DNA of 64,000 nt from Spisula solida. Its lineage: Eukaryota > Mollusca > Bivalvia > Venerida > Mactridae. Shown here in pieces: positions 34,951 through 49,805 of this stretch. Made by a program: the position numbers and the translations under genes. The stretch lies in assembly GCA_947247005.1 (NCBI GenBank), contig OX365955.1, positions 17,527,322 to 17,591,321 on the forward strand. The letters are read 5' to 3'. The notes beneath the pieces are model-generated. The model made no database searches. It was not told the origin of the DNA and was given only the letters and a program-made list of their open reading frames with translations. Each line of letters starts with the position of its first letter. The first letter of the stretch is position 1.

Positions 34951-37814
34951 TTAACATGTATGGAAATAATTCTATTTAATTTCAATTACATTGCAGTATC
35001 AAAGTTGAGTTGGGTCAAAGAGTAATATTATTTATATAATATGTGATTAGATATACATGTCTTTCTTACAATTTTCTGTTTTGGGTTATGATAGGGCTAG
35101 TTGGCTCAGGCTAGGGCTAGATCACAATGAACATATTTTACCAGTACTCGTGCAGTTTTTACAAAGCATTTTTTTCTTAAGTTTGATTTCTACAGTTGCT
35201 AAATTTTCTGAAACGGTATGCCTAGATTTATATACTTTAACTAAATCTGTACATGAATGTAGTTAGTGAAAAATATGTGATAATTAATACACCTGCATTA
35301 TGCCATTTCAATTTTTTAATAGTCTCATTTTGTTGGTCACAAATTTACAATCATTAAACTTCAGATGCTTTGTGAATAACATCTCTGGTGTCAGTGATGT
35401 ATAAATTTCAGATGTTAGGATAAATTAAGTGTTTGGGGAAATAGAATAAAACACAATATTGCCTAGTGTAATCCTTTATTCAATGTCACATTTGTACTGA
35501 TGATGACTATAATTTTTTTCAATGTATCTTTTTAAACCATGTTCATGTAGAGGAGAACAAATTAAACTAGTTTTATTTATTCTACATCATAATAATGCTA
35601 TAAAATAATTTTAAATTATGCATGTTGAATATCAAGATATTTGCTTAGTGTATTCAAAGAAAAAACAAATACAAAACCATTAGTATGACAAATAATGACT
35701 ATCAATTACAACCACCAACTAGTCACATTGTGACATACACGTCAAACTGTTTTTTAAAGTTTATGTTTTTTGTATACAGTCAGTTTCTTCAAGATGTTTC
35801 CAGCTAACCATTCCTGTAAATCATACATGTACCTGAAAAATACATAAACACCAGTTTACATATTTTCTACACAATATCTTAATAAGTTCTACAGATAAAA
35901 GCACAATCAAATATGTTTCTTAGACACTGTTGATTTAATTATACAAATCATTTAAATGAATGTATTTTAATTGTACAGCATGTTTTTAAACTCATATTAC
36001 ATAGTTATATACATGTAATGATAAATGATCAGCTGAAACTTTACCATGATCACAAATCATCAAAATTTAAGAGACCCTGATCTATTTCTATTCAATCCAG
36101 AAATTCTGTGTTCAAACAGTCACTATTTTAATTCTGACATGAACTGTATGATACAGGGTTTCATTTTTAGTAGATTCTACTTTGTGCAACATTGCATTAG
36201 AAGCAGTGTACATGCTAGATCTAGATATAGTAGGTTTTGACTTAAAAATTCCATCAATACAATTTGAAATAATAGCTACCATTTGTCAATAATTCTGTTT
36301 TCTGCTACATGTGAGAATCTATGTTCATTTGTTGGAGTGTGAGAATATTTGGACATATCACCATGAATTGTAAAAATATCTACAGTATGTTCTAGATCTA
36401 CCTGGAATAAAGAAATGAGTCCTGCTTTAAATTAACTGCACCATTTTCAGTAAAGATGAGAAAACTGGTACTGGTACTGTTCTGTACTCTCAGTACTGTA
36501 GACAAGAAAGTTTGCTGCATCTCACACATGATCAACACTGGCAATTTTAAAATGACAACCAGATTAAAACAAAGCTTCTTCAGGGCTCATAAGATCAACA
36601 GGTGCAACACACAAAATCAAAATAGGCTATGTAAGGATATGATGTCATTTGTTTTATATATGACATAATGATAATAGCCTAAATATGCCTATTAAAGTAC
36701 TCAGTAGCTAAATTTGATTTTTGTGTCTTGTCAACTTCACTCTTGCATTTGTGATTTATAATAGATCCAGTCTGCTATGATTCAAATTAATTTAAAAAGT
36801 GGTATGCAAATAGATCTACAAATTATCTAAACAATTACATGTACATTATACTTACAGTACTGTATTGTGTACTGTCAATGTCTTTAACAATGATACTCTG
36901 TATCTGAGTGAGTGACAGCAAGTGCTCACATAAATTCATTGAAAATACAAGTGGGTGGGGTACGGTTTGTTTATTTCTCTTCATAATTCCTTTTAGAAGG
37001 AACACAGTAGTTTTTCAGATCGATGTCACACCTGTCACCCAATGTAATCATTACATGGACAAAGGATTGATATATTCTACGCATTTCAGTAGAAGATGAT
37101 TGGAAATAAGAAATCTTTTTGCAATTTTTATTTGTCAATTCATTGCAGATCCAGTTGGAGTATTCTCCCTTGACACATCTAAATATCGAATAAACTTCAA
37201 TATTTTATATACATTTATTTTAGGTCGAGATAACTAGCAGGAATTAAAAGGAAACGACCAAAATAAACATGTTAGTCGTACCTACCTGAGTACCTGGTTT
37301 AAATTCTCATCGCTCCAGTGGAGGCATTTTTAGATTGGATTTTCTTGTGATCGGTAAGCAGATCACTCATTTAAACGATTTCCACTCGTTATACTTCTTA
37401 ACCTGTCAGTGTTCGTTCGTCCCAAAACATTTCGAAACATTTTTATTTAACAGAAAATGCTTAAAATGCATTTGAATCGGGCGAAAAAATGGCGGCCATT
37501 TTGTTGGAGTTAAGTGTGATATCGCACTTAAGACTGCCTTCGATCAGTCTTAAAGTTACGCACTATTTAGGACCGATATTGCACTTAAGATTCTTTATGA
37601 AACGGTCATAAGTGTAGGCCTCTGACTTAAGCATTATTTAAGACCGATATCAGACTTAAGATTCTTTATGAAACGGGCTGTATATATCTTCTGACCACAT
37701 TGAATTAAGACACCGATGCAATGCACGTTCATATCTGACGAGTCTCTACTTAATGTGGTTTACTGATAGACATCTTCAAAATTCCACACTGTATACCAAT
37801 ACAAAAGGACATTA

Positions 37815-37963
37815 GGGGATGGTATTCAATATTGATCTAATTTAATTGTAGAATAAGGACAGCCAATCATATCGCTTGTTACTGACCAGGAGTGAAATAT
37901 AGTGTGATTTGATTGGTTATCCTTCTCCTGAAGTCAAGTAAACTCAATATTACATACCATCCC
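37815..37963. repeat. Foldback element, ~150 bp
   Basis: GGGATGGTATTCAATATTGA pairs with TCAATATTACATACCATCCC at the other end, and AGGACAGCCAATCA pairs with TGATTGGTTATCCT inside. Non-coding; probably a short MITE next to the 4.8 kb element. Confidence 0.75.
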
Positions 37964-40164
37964 AGATCAATAATTACAAATTTGTACATTGAACATGATG
38001 GATATATAAAACAACACTGACGTTATCCCGACCTGACATCGAATGAGGCAGTACACATACAAATATTTTGCTTAATGAGACTAATGAGTACTATGATCAC
38101 AGCGTATTTATAAACAACTGTACGTTAATTGGGATGTTGTGATTGGTTTTAAATGATAGGAGACAAAAATACAAAAAAGTTGGTGTAATTATATGAAATA
38201 CTGAGCTAAATACAAAAGACGTAATGGCTAGTTGTACATACATTTGTATTTATATTATGATAAAATTTTCTTTTGTTCGCATACACTTTATTTTGCAATA
38301 TTTGCTCATGTTATTTTAAAATCAACAACAACAACAAATAACAAAACAATGAAAATCGTTTGTCGTTTTGTGTGGAATGTGTACACCAGGTACGTTTTTA
38401 TATAATCTCTATCGTGATGGGGCATGTTTCAGGTCACTAATTGCACATAATTATATCCGGTATGTGACGATATATTTAAAGCTGCCAACAGTTTACCTCT
38501 CATACCCAAATAAAACCATAGTTTCCCTAATCATCTTATGAAGTATTAATCATTCGCGTTTTAAAAATCTATAAATGAACAAAAGGTAAAAGTTTTTTTT
38601 GTTTCTCACTTGAATAATCTATAATATTAGTGTTTGGAGATATTTGATTAATTGTTCTAACGTTTATGTCTAAATTTATTCAGTTAATAAATTATGATGT
38701 TACTTGATTCTGATAAATTACTACGTATGTTGCTCAAAGGGGACAATTAATTCATAAATAGCGGATGTTAATGAAATATTCATACATTTTGTATTAGGTA
38801 ATGTGAAAATATGAACTTAGGAAATATAGTCACTCACGATTAATTTTTGCGGCAACAAACTTTAATACAATAGTTTAGTTTATTTTCTAATACATAATAC
38901 TTTACAGTCTATGAGTAGTACAAATATTTACACTGCAAATGAAAACACGGTATGATCAATGGCACCAGTAATTAGGCAGGTATATGTATGACCACTGAGT
39001 CAGATCAGAATTATTGCAAATACAATATAAATTGAAACACGTATACTTACAACGATAATAAAATTGTGTATGAAAACACGAAACAAAATAAATTCCAAAG
39101 TTATAGTAAATACAATAGCTAATAATTAATTGTAGTATAATGATTCTCAAAGAAACGTTAAACATGGAGTGGAAGTTGCATAAGAGTGTATTAATTTGTA
39201 TGAAATGTTTTGTTTTCAATTAATACAGTGATACGAAACAAAACAACACTCTTGCTAGTAAATTAAATGAAGAACTTAGTTTGGAATGGTTGACTTATGC
39301 GTACCTGGTTATCGTTGATACCAACACTAAGACGTAGATGATAAACCAATAGCTAAAGTGGCTTGGCAAGATTTATTTGAAAAGTATGATTATTTATTCA
39401 TGAATTGTTCTGTACTATAACTTACGAATATTTGTATTTGAGATGAATATGAATATTTCAAACCTTCGTGTTCTTTGATATAATAAATCGATCGACGTTT
39501 CCACAAAAAAACACATTTAATTTGTGTGTGTGTTTTGTAATTACATACTGCAAGTCGTTAAAACGTCACATACGTCTAAGCCCTCCACCCGGTGAATATG
39601 GTTAGTAGGGTGTTATTCTTTCATCCAATATATATTTCATTATATTTTTCGCAGTATTGTTGACAAATAGGGAAGTTGTAAAATGTATATTGGATAAAAA
39701 TTATTTCTGTTTCAGGAAAACTAGTTTGGTAAGGTGTCAGCCGCATATCGCTCAAAATGAGCAAGCATATGGATTATTTAAATTGTCGTTACATGCCTTT
39801 CATAAATAGGTAAGCAATTGTGAAATTGAATTTGGCTGGGGTAATGTTTGGTCCAAAATAGGGTACGTGTTGACTGTCTATGATATGAAATAATGTGTCT
39901 GGAGAACGATAATAATGATAAAAATATTATTTGGTGTTGAATAATAGAGAGCAGCACTTCGTTGTATACGTTGGTATTTGGATTCAACTTTTTTCCACAA
40001 GATCTGACACGTAAAAAGAGATGGTCATTACCATGCCATGATTTAACATCGGAAAGTGACAAACATACGTATACGAAGGATGAGACTGTGGCTCGATACA
40101 CCAGTCTGACACCAACTTACTGTCGGAATCACATAATATGTAAGCATAATCTCCTTATTTGCTA
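37964..40164. other. Intergenic, nothing recognised
   Basis: AT-rich sequence with no domain-bearing frame. A frame at 39962-40228 has no family features. Confidence 0.4.
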
Positions 40165-43100
40165 CTACCTACATACCATATTTCATATACCTAACTTGGG
40201 ATTCTGGTTTTCTGTTGTTGTTTTTTGAAGTATGGACGGATTGGTGTATTGTGGGCACAACTATCGTCCCCTTCGGTTGTGTACTACAATTTGGATTTGA
40301 AAACATTTCAAAACTATGATATGAAATATCTCCATGTATGTATCCGCTAAGGGAGGAAAGTAGACCAGAACTTTCTTTCTTGAGCATGCTGAGTTATCTC
40401 CCATATTAAAACAATTTGACAGTTAAATGTTTAAGTCTGCTGATAAATATGTGTCCGTTCAGCCGATTTCACATTATGTCCCCCTCCCCCTTCCAGATCA
40501 TTGAGTCGCTTGCTCGCTGCAATATTGTAGATGTATTATTTTGAGTCATAATTTATGTACACTTGCCTTCATGTATTTTTAAAAACGGAATACCAAATCT
40601 GGATCAATTTCAAAATCCTGCAGGGATAGCCGTGGTAAGCTGTAAAGCCGAGATACTTAATGAAGGATCACATAAAGGGGTATAGTGGCATCAATAACTG
40701 GATTGGTCTGAACACTTACACCAGGCAATGCGCTTAATTAAAGTCACCAACCGTCCAGGAGGATAATTCATTGTCCTACAATTGATTTCGGTACCAATAT
40801 GTTGGGGAAGAAACAAAGTTGTATTATTTGTAACTGGCTTAGCCAAAAAGCATTCGTTGTTTCAAATTCATTAACACCTCCTCACAAACAGAATATGCAG
40901 CGCTACAGAAATAAGACATCGTGGTTGACAGATGATTAGTTAACGATATGTTTTTTTCTAAAATTATACAGACAGTTAAATTGCCATCATGTTTAAATCA
41001 AATGTCTCAGGAGCCCCCACCCGGTGAGTAGTGAGTTACATTGTACAGGCAATAAAATTGAACTTATTTTTCCATCCAGAACTGTTAGTTATACTCAACG
41101 TTGCTATCAAGGTTTCTTGAAAAATATAAGTATTACATGATTTTAGATCTAGCTGATATATGCAGTGGACTTCGATTGGTTAGTCAAGTGTGATAGTTCC
41201 CTGTCGACAAGATTACAGGAATGTACAGACTGATTTTGTAGGTTGAACAAATCGCTGGCTTAGAGTTACAAGGTCGTAAGTACAAAATCAATATTTTGAG
41301 AAAACAAGAAAAAACTGTCTGAAAACTACTCTTGACGTAACGCAGCTGTACCTAGCTGTACGTATTGGACATCTCATTAGGGAAATTAATATTCATGATT
41401 GAGGGTATCCGTTAAATCATTAGGATTTATAGCTGTGAATAATTGTTGACTGCACAACTTGTTCGATTTGGTTTAAACACGACCTTCGTCAGCCGTATCA
41501 ACACGATTGTTTTCGAGATGGTTTTAGAAAATACTTGATAGGAAGTCCAACCTATAAACATGGCGACCTGGAGAGAGCCGAGTCTTAAAGGATCTGTATA
41601 TAAAGGATCTGGCGAAGACTTTAATATTTCGTGTGAACCGTGTAAAGACGATGGGATTTGCGTTGAAGTTTCGGGATATTGTAAGAATTGTAACGAATAT
41701 TTCTGCTTGGCATGCACGAAACTTCATTGTCAACCAAGGCCAAGTAGACATCATGTCGTGTTAGATAAACATAAAATGCCACAGAACAAGCCAAACAAGC
41801 CAAAAGTTGTACCATAACATGCGATAAACACCCAACCGAGTGTTTGAAATTCTTCTGCAAGAAACACGATATTACGGGGTGTGGTGACTGTATGATTCTG
41901 GATCACAAAACGTGTCAGGTTGATTATATTTCAACACTCGCCGAGGGTTTCAACATAAGCACAGAATACACTTCTATAATCCAGAAAGTTGATCAACTTC
42001 AGAGAGAAGTGATGGATCAATTTACATATGTTGGACACTCTGCTACAAAGGCCAAGGTAGAGAAAGCTATTGCAGAAGTTAAGCAATGTCGCATAGATTT
42101 AAACGGTTATTTAGACACAATCGAACGTAATTTAGCGACAAAATGCAATGAAATTAAAGCAGTTAATCAGATAGAATTGAAGAGAATTGACGATGAACTG
42201 TCATCTTTCAGTAAACGATTGTCATCTATTCATGCACGTCTGACAACAAACATTGATAATACTGCTAACTTGTTAGTGAGAACTAAAGACCTGCGTACGG
42301 TGTTAGTGGTTCTTGAAACCGAAATGAAAGCTATGAAGAAATCAAAGCTACAATGCATCGAGTTTGTGAAAAATATGGTCTGGCGTCAGAAACATCGTTG
42401 GGTATATTGACAGTGACCACATTATCCATGTTTATCAGCAGACAACGTAAACGTAAAATGGATACGGTGCCGCAGCCCAAATCAAACATCAGCGTGACGG
42501 ACAGCACTGATACATACGATTGCCTTATTCAAGGTATGGTACATGTACGTGAGAATATCATCGCATGTACTGATTGGTCGAATGATTCAGTAAAACTTGT
42601 TGATATCAAGCAAGGTAAACTATTATCTACAGTGTCAGTGATGAACCAACCAAGGGATATTACATCTATATTTCACGATACATTAGCTTCCACTATCCCT
42701 CATAGCAGTAAGATTCAGTTTCTTGAAGTTAAGAAAAATGTTATATCACTGAAGCACGTTATAGATGTGAATGGTGAATGTCGTGGTATTGATTGTGTTG
42801 ATAATAAACTTGTTGTGTCGTATGGCAACCCATCAAAGGTTGAGATAATAGATGTCCATGGTAACGTACTAAAAGTTATACAAACTGACACTGGTACTCA
42901 CCTATTCAACTGTCCTGATTATGTTGACTGTATTCAGCCGTGATGGTGGAAGTGTCTTCGTGTCTGATAATGAGGATGGTTGTGTCATTAATTTGTCGTT
43001 AGGTGGGACGGTACAAGCTTCATATAAAGACACTGATCTAGAAAGCGCGAATGGAATGTATGTTTCCCGTGATGAATCTGTGTTAGTGTGTTCCTTTTGG

Positions 43101-45000
43101 TCGGTGCATGTTATATCTGATGATTGCAAGAAGCAGAAACTACTTCTCAGTGACGGTGTGTTCTGTCCAATGGGAATAATCTTCGATAAAGACAATGGGA
43201 CTCTTTGTGTACACATGGGCGGATATGAGGCACCTGACGTCCTTCGAACTTATGCCATGGATTAATTTGCATTGCGACTAATAGGTTCTAATGCATATTT
43301 GGATGCAAAATACGCTTGGACAGACATGTGATTTAAATCAAGCACTATGTTAATGTACTTATACTTTCAACGACTTGTGTTGTTTGTGCTTTGCTGTTAT
43401 GCACATCCCATGGACTAAAATTATGCAGTTTAAATAATCGTAGTTGGAATCGTGTTTGTCGTTCGATGTTGAATGTTAACTATACAACTTGAAGAGGTAT
43501 ATTACTTTATATATATAATCGGTTGATATCACAATGTACAGTGTATAGTGCGGGGTTTTAACTTGACCCGCGACCTTCTATTATCATTTATACTAGTAAT
43601 GTAACGGCTAATATATTGTCTTACTATATATACACGTATAACCTTTACAAACCGCAGTTGTCCGTTTTCATAAGCGGTTAGTATCACGAAGACATTCGAG
43701 GTGTATAATGCAAACATAAACACAACATAAGGAGCGATATTGCTAAAATATAATAAGTAACTAATCGCGGTTGTATGTTTTCAAAAGCGGAAAGTATCAC
43801 GGAGACGTTCGATGTGTCTTATACAAACACAAATCTAAAGAACCGTTATTGAACGATTTGCTAGCGGATATTGATATCCAGCGCAGAACATTTTAACATA
43901 TTCATGCTTTAAGGCTATGACCTAGTTAATATCTTCGCTCTGTTCACACCAGCCATAATCACTTTGTTATCATTTCATTTTTGGCTTGCAATTAGATAAA
44001 ATTATCAATGCAGGGTTGAAGTATCTAAACATGTTTGTAATATACTAAGCGTCAAAAGTTTCGTAACAAAATTGAAAAACCCAATGTTTGAATTGTTGGC
44101 TTGAAACAACTTTTCATTTCTACGAATGATAATTATTACCTTCCCTGTCCTATGAGTTGTGATAATGGGAGGATATTTTGTTAAAATGCTGTCAGGCTAT
44201 GTTAACGGCAAACATGTTGCTGAATGGAATTTTTAATTGTAGATTTGTCAATAGCATATACGCAGCATTTCAAAACTAATAAACAATATAAAGGATATAT
44301 TGTTCCAAAAAACATTTGCTAAGTGTAATGTGTATTTTTGAATTGTGTCATATACGGTATTAATATGGATTAATACATTTCTTCAATTTGATAAATGTTA
44401 TGGATTTATATTGCTTAAATATCAATGTGCAGTTATATCAGCATGAACTAGTTTGCGATTCCAACAACATAGACAAAAATGTAGAGTTGCGGAGCGTTTG
44501 ACGCTCTGTTTAGTTGGAGAAGTATATCAGTCGTGTTGCGAATGATACATGTAGTGATGTCTTGAGTGTTCAATTTTATATCTTTTATCTACTATCTTTT
44601 ATTGTCAAACCTGTATCATAGTGCGCCTAGGATAATGTGATTTCATGAATTGATTTGATCATCTGTTGCAAAATTGAGTTCACAAATTACTAAAGTACAA
44701 AGATGTATGGTCATTTTTTGTACTAAAACATCACAGTAGTTACCATATTTGTCATTCACAGGCTGCTAATGAATCTTTTTAACGTGACTTTCTAAATACA
44801 CATTAACTTATTTGATCATAAGTGTACCTATGACGCATAATTTTAACTAAACTTCAAACAAATGTTTACTATTTCAAATGTACGCTGTGACGTTTATTCT
44901 TCACCCACATTGGTCGGTGATTTATGCCATGCATTATGAACATTTTATTTTTTTACTTGTTTTGTGTGTAATGTTAAATTGATTCGGAAAACAGGATGTT
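40165..45000 (+). repeat. Segmental duplication, copy A
   Basis: This block matches 49935-59420 along its length: a 5' block (40165-41225 against 49935-50769), a pre-gene block (41340-41559 against 54665-54900), the gene, and a 3' block (43266-45000 against 56662-59420), for example GTTTGTGCTTTGCTGTTATG in both. About 200 bases near 40430-40620 are absent from copy B. Confidence 0.85.
41560..43265 (+). pseudogene. B-box/coiled-coil TRIM-like gene, pseudogene copy
   Basis: Colinear with the intact gene at 54901-56661. It starts MATWREPSLKGSVYKGSG and keeps B-box 1 cysteines (CEPCKDDG, YCKNCNEYFCLACTKLHC). A loss of about seven bases near 41805 (between AAAGT and TGTACC) shifts the frame just before B-box 2. 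A deletion near 42375-42400 breaks the coiled-coil to propeller junction, and a small insertion near 42930 breaks the propeller. The remaining pieces are 41844-42410, 42353-42943 and 42921-43265. The start codon and upstream block are preserved, so transcription may persist, but a full protein cannot be made. Confidence 0.88.
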
Positions 45001-45057
45001 AGTAAGCATACTAGTACATACATTCTGCTGGTTTGCCGGTGTCAGGAAAATGAAGGA
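43266..45057. other. 3' part of duplication copy A, no gene
   Basis: Non-coding; homologous to the region after the intact gene. Copy A lacks the TIR elements found in copy B at 56981-57557 and 57977-58672, which dates those insertions after the duplication. Confidence 0.6.
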
Positions 45058-45127
45058 AGCGATGGCTAAGAGATAGGGCGCTCGCTCTTGGAATCGAGAT
45101 TTCCCGGGTTTGATCCCGTCTGCGCTA
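45058..45127 (+). mobile_element. tRNA-related SINE head
   Basis: GATGGCTAAGAGATAGGGCG resembles a pol III A box region, and CCCGGGTTTGATCCCG is a B box with its T-arm stem. GCTCGCTCTTGGAATCGAG occupies the anticodon region but does not form a normal 7-base loop, so a functional tRNA is unlikely. Confidence 0.5.
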
Positions 45128-46914
45128 TTTGTCAAGTTCGAGGAGCAACATAATAACCCACATTGCTCCAAATCACCCAGAAGTATGCATGAGTTTCAAA
45201 GCGGGTCAAAAGCCAATGTGATGTGGCTTGCATTCGACTTGTGATTCAATGATCGGGTGGGGGTAAAATGTACAGTCTGTTGAATGGTCGCAGTCTGAAA
45301 GTAGAAAGTCAAAACCGTTAGAATGTTTCTAGAATGTGTCTAAATAGTTTAATATATACATGAAGTCCATGATACCTTGTGCCAAGTGACAATATCTTTA
45401 TCTAGATATCTTAGATATCTAAATATAAATTCATACTGTGACAAAATGGCTACATGGGATACCCGTGTACTATGAGCATATGTTTAGTCTCTCTTTGTGT
45501 GTTTTATTACTGTATATAAAATGTATGCTAATTATTAATCATTTCAAAGCAATGACTACACTATTAAATTATACATTTTAACACTGTCTGTATTCTTCTC
45601 GGTGTAAACGTACAGAGTTGTAGCGTGATTAAATAAACGGTATATCACGGTCCAATTTCGGCTGTTTAATTTATCTTCCGCGTATATTTTGCGATTTTTA
45701 TCAATGAAATTTACGTCTTGTAGGTTATTTCATGACGTTATGAATTGTTTGTTACGTTGCCGTAGAACACGACGTTTTGCGTAATTTGCATTTTCTTTTC
45801 TTCAATTAAATTGATATTCTAGTAAAACGGTATTGCATGTATCAATTCATATGCGTAAATTAACGTGAAATATGCAATTTAAGTTGGCTAAATAAACATT
45901 AGTTTGACGAAAAATTAACAGATAAATTCAAACTAAAATTCCAGGGGCGGACAAATTAGTCCGTATAAAAAACACACAATACACGTGTTAGAATGCAACT
46001 AGATTGAAGTTTTGCGTAATATACCGGTTAATAAATCACGGGTTGTCGTTCATAAACATGTACATAGTTATTTTAAATTTCTACACATATGAACTCTTAA
46101 CCGTGATTTATTTATAGGTATATCACGCAAAACTGCAATCTTTTTCCTAATTTCCGTATGAATCAAATTTATTTTGATTTGAAAACAAGCCAAATGAATT
46201 GTGTTGTGATAATATGGATTTAAATACACGAATGATAATCGTATGTATCTTGTAGCGGATACATTCATCTACCAGATGAACGAAGTTTATTTTGCATCGT
46301 ATATTTGCAATTATTATGTAGTATAATGAACGGATATTCCGCAGTTGCATATAGGTATTGCTATATAACCAAGACAAAATTTATAGAATTTTGTTGTACA
46401 TTTATTTTAACAAGGCAGTCGAAAAGACGGTTATAATCCCCCGCATCATTAATAATTATTGAACTGTGACCTTGACTGTATGCCAGCCAGCCAAATTTGA
46501 CTCCAATTGATTCTGCACAACACTTTCATGAGTTGAATATTTGCAATAAGTTTCATTCAATTTAGCACAGGCGTTAAGAAGTTATGGAGCGGACACGAAA
46601 TGTAAGGTTCAAACTTTGTGTTCTTGACCTTGAGCCGGCATGTTTGGAATGTGGTTTCTGCACGTCGTTTTTATTAGTTACACATTTGCTATGAGTTTTA
46701 AGAAATTCGGCGCGACCGTTCAATATGGATAATTTTGTACATAAAGACATGATTTCTTTCTGAAAAGCGATATACGTGTATTAGTGCGTGGAATGAAACT
46801 TAACATAACTTTTGAATTATTGATTTGATATACCGCATAATATTGTGTTACAGTGTGGCCAGTTAGAAATTCGTCGACGTGTATTTTAAGTACACTGTAT
46901 TTCTATTAAACCTT
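45128..46914. other. Intergenic, nothing recognised
   Basis: AT-rich. Around 46005-46140 two stretches resemble each other inversely (AGTTTTGCGTAATATACC against GGTATATCACGCAAAACTGC), a weak inverted repeat. Confidence 0.4.
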
Positions 46915-47713
46915 GTTTTATATGGCGTACCATTTGGGTCAAAAGTTTATACATGCATACGGTAAGCTACGATATATATAAAAATATACGTGCACGTATA
47001 AAATTGTACGTGCACGCATAAATATTATACGTGCACGTACATTATCGCTGACCCAAACGCTTATTTATGATCAACCTATCACAGCCGATCTTACATAAGA
47101 TTCAATCGACATTTTTTAAATTTATAAAGATAGTGTATGTGAAGATGGTGTATAAGTTGATCTATTTCACACCACTTACAACCGTATCTTAATCGAGTGT
47201 TAGTTAAGATACTATTGATTTTATAAGCCCCGGGTAATGTACAGGCTTCTTCGAACTGATCATAATAAATCGAATTAACATATTTTACAAGGCTATGTTT
47301 GCATAAGGGTAATACATTTTGGCACATTGGGGATGCATTGTAGACCGCTTGTTGTGATGAGGGACCATCGTGTTACTGTAATATACAGGAAGGACAGCAT
47401 GTGTCACATGTCACCACTTTCATAAAATTGTACTTTTAATAAGAAACAGTACAACGGTCTATTTATATACTCGTATAATCATTAATTAATTAACTGGGTG
47501 TTATATAGGTCTAATTATAAGCACGCATGTTTGATAACCCTTCGTGTTATAAGGTCCATATGTATAGATCTATATGTATATTTCATTCAGGAACCATATA
47601 TATTAAAGTGAGGTTAATTTAGTGTATAGATAGGATAAGAAAGGATTCCCATATTATTTAATTGACTTTATTTGGAATTAATTTTATATACCAGCATTAT
47701 TGTATAATACATT

Positions 47714-47757
47714 ATATCAAAGACCTAAATATACTGTATATTTAGGTCTTTGATTAT
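47714..47757. repeat. Perfect short hairpin
   Basis: TCAAAGACCTAAATATA (47717-47733), a CTG loop, then its exact complement (47737-47753). It lies inside the 2.9 kb element. Confidence 0.85.
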
Positions 47758-49529
47758 ATCGCACAGTAAGTTTTCTTTATTTTATTTACGCTAATAATTA
47801 AAACAGTTAATCCAACAACACTGAACAGCATGTATTACTTATCATTTAACACATATATTCTCTCTATCTTAATAATTCTAAATTAAATTTAAATTCGCGC
47901 AACAGTTATTTCAACAAACGCGCTTAATAATAAAGACGTTACGCACGAAACTGGTACATAAAAACGTTGCGTCAAAAAACGACATAAACGTCGACTTTTG
48001 CGTGTTTGTTTACGACGTCTTGCAGTTAAGTTTATACTTTGATTCACTGGATCACGCATAAGAAGATCATTATACATTGAGGGTATTCTATACGCATGGG
48101 CTCTCTCCCACACCCTCTATCTCTCTCTCTCTGACAACCTTTTTGTTTTGAAAATGGCGGCATGTTACCCGACTATTCCCGTATCATTAGCAATCTACAG
48201 AATTACTTCAAATAATCGGAATCGGTATCGAATAAAGCTATATTTTTTTATAGAATTGTCGATAATATAAACAGTAATACTTATTAATATTGTTAATATT
48301 ATTATGGACAATAAATATATTACGGCTCATACATTTTGGACAAACGCTATTTGTAATGCAATAAATTCGTCATACATGTACTAGTACGTCGTATGGGACA
48401 TTCCACTGGACAAATCTGACGCTTGAAAAATCGCATTAAAATTTAAAGCATGTGAAAACAAATTACACAGCACGGTAGGTAATAGTCTACCATTTAATAC
48501 TTCAAATAATTGAAATAATGTTACGGCGCATATTTGCTCACCATGAAGCGTAATGCAATGTGTATACCGCGAAACAACAACGAAAATGAATATTTTCGTT
48601 ATATGGGACATTTTACGGGACAATTTTAACGTAATATAAAATGTGCATATACGTATTAGTTCTAGGACAAAATACCACAGTAAACACGTACACATGTTAC
48701 CATTTTGTTATATTTTAACAATTTTTCTCACCCGAATACATGATCCTGATTATTTTAAATTTTAATAAACGATCACCGTATTTCAGTCACCAAAATGACG
48801 TAAAAACGTTCATGGGACATTAGTCTTCATTTTGTTTATTTGTCACTTTCAAGCAATACAGTTAATATATATACTAGTTGCACAGAATATATGCATATGT
48901 ATTCAAAATCTACTTCATTGAATTTTTACCGTTTGAAATAGTAATTATATATACATTTTTTTCAAAATATATTGCGTTATACCGTCCGTTGTGACGTCAT
49001 TATAACGTTGGGACAATTCCAGTTTACGTGTTTATAAATGAAATAAAATTCTCAGTGATGATAATACCTTAAATAACTAGTACCTTATTGTGCGGATATA
49101 TATTAGGTAAAAATTCATTAAAACAATAGTGTCATTGTATTTATTAGTGATAGCTAAAATTTGTTTGTTCTATACCTATTCTTGCATTGATCTTATTTGT
49201 GACATCTGATGACAGTTTCCTAAAATCACGGCCAAACGCTTATTATTTGAATATGATGTTCGCGGACATGATGTCACGTCGTTAGGTCATCGTGATACAA
49301 ATTGACGAAGTTTTGGCGATTTTTGATAAAACATATCGACACAGCATGTTTATGCATCCCGCTGTCTTGCTTTGGACGCAACGTGTGACACCGTTTTTTG
49401 ACGTCACTTACTTTTGAAAACGTAGAATATAATTCTTATAAAACACGATATTCTTTAAATATGTACATAAGAACGAAGCTCCATGTATGCTCTTTCCGTC
49501 GATATACAGGACTTTATAGTAGTACGTAT

Positions 49530-49805
49530 AGTAATATATACGTGTACGTATAATTTATACCCGAAAATATACGTGCACGTACAATTATATACGAGCACGT
49601 ATAAATTTATACGAGCACGTACATTTTTTATACGTGCACGCATAATTATATACGTGCAAGCACATTATTATACGTGTACGTACAATTTCGCTTATATATA
49701 AGAAATATACGTGCACGTACAAATTTATACGTGCACGTATATTTTTTATACGTGCACGTATATTTTTATACATGCACGTATATTATTTTACGTGTACGTA
49801 CATAT
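49530..49805. repeat. Palindromic ~20 bp tandem array (TACGTGCACGTA)
   Basis: About a dozen copies of TATACGTGCACGTATA-like palindromes separated by A/T-rich spacers give a period near 20-22 bp. The array is subterminal in the element above, with a smaller counterpart at 46980-47045. Confidence 0.9.

Larger units (their letters stand above)
32895..37680. mobile_element. 4.8 kb TIR element (CAGCCCGTTTCATAAAG)
   Basis: CAGCCCGTTTCATAAAGAAT at 32895 is repeated in inverse orientation ending at 37680, with about 32 bases nearly identical, flanked by TA on both sides. Subterminal sequences repeat the motif: CCGTTTCA with CTTAAG near 32967-33000, and CTTTATGAAACGG near 37596 as well as at the end. 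AAGACCGATATCGG-like strings occur near both ends. No transposase could be recognised within, only short frames. It is a large non-autonomous or eroded DNA transposon, and the superfamily is not assigned. Confidence 0.7.

Noticed and set aside
45058..45127. Functional tRNA gene
   Set aside because: A and B boxes are visible, but the acceptor and anticodon arms do not fold properly; better called SINE-derived.
47889..48113. Basic 74-codon frame as transposase of the 2.9 kb element
   Set aside because: No catalytic or DNA-binding motif recognised; cannot support it.
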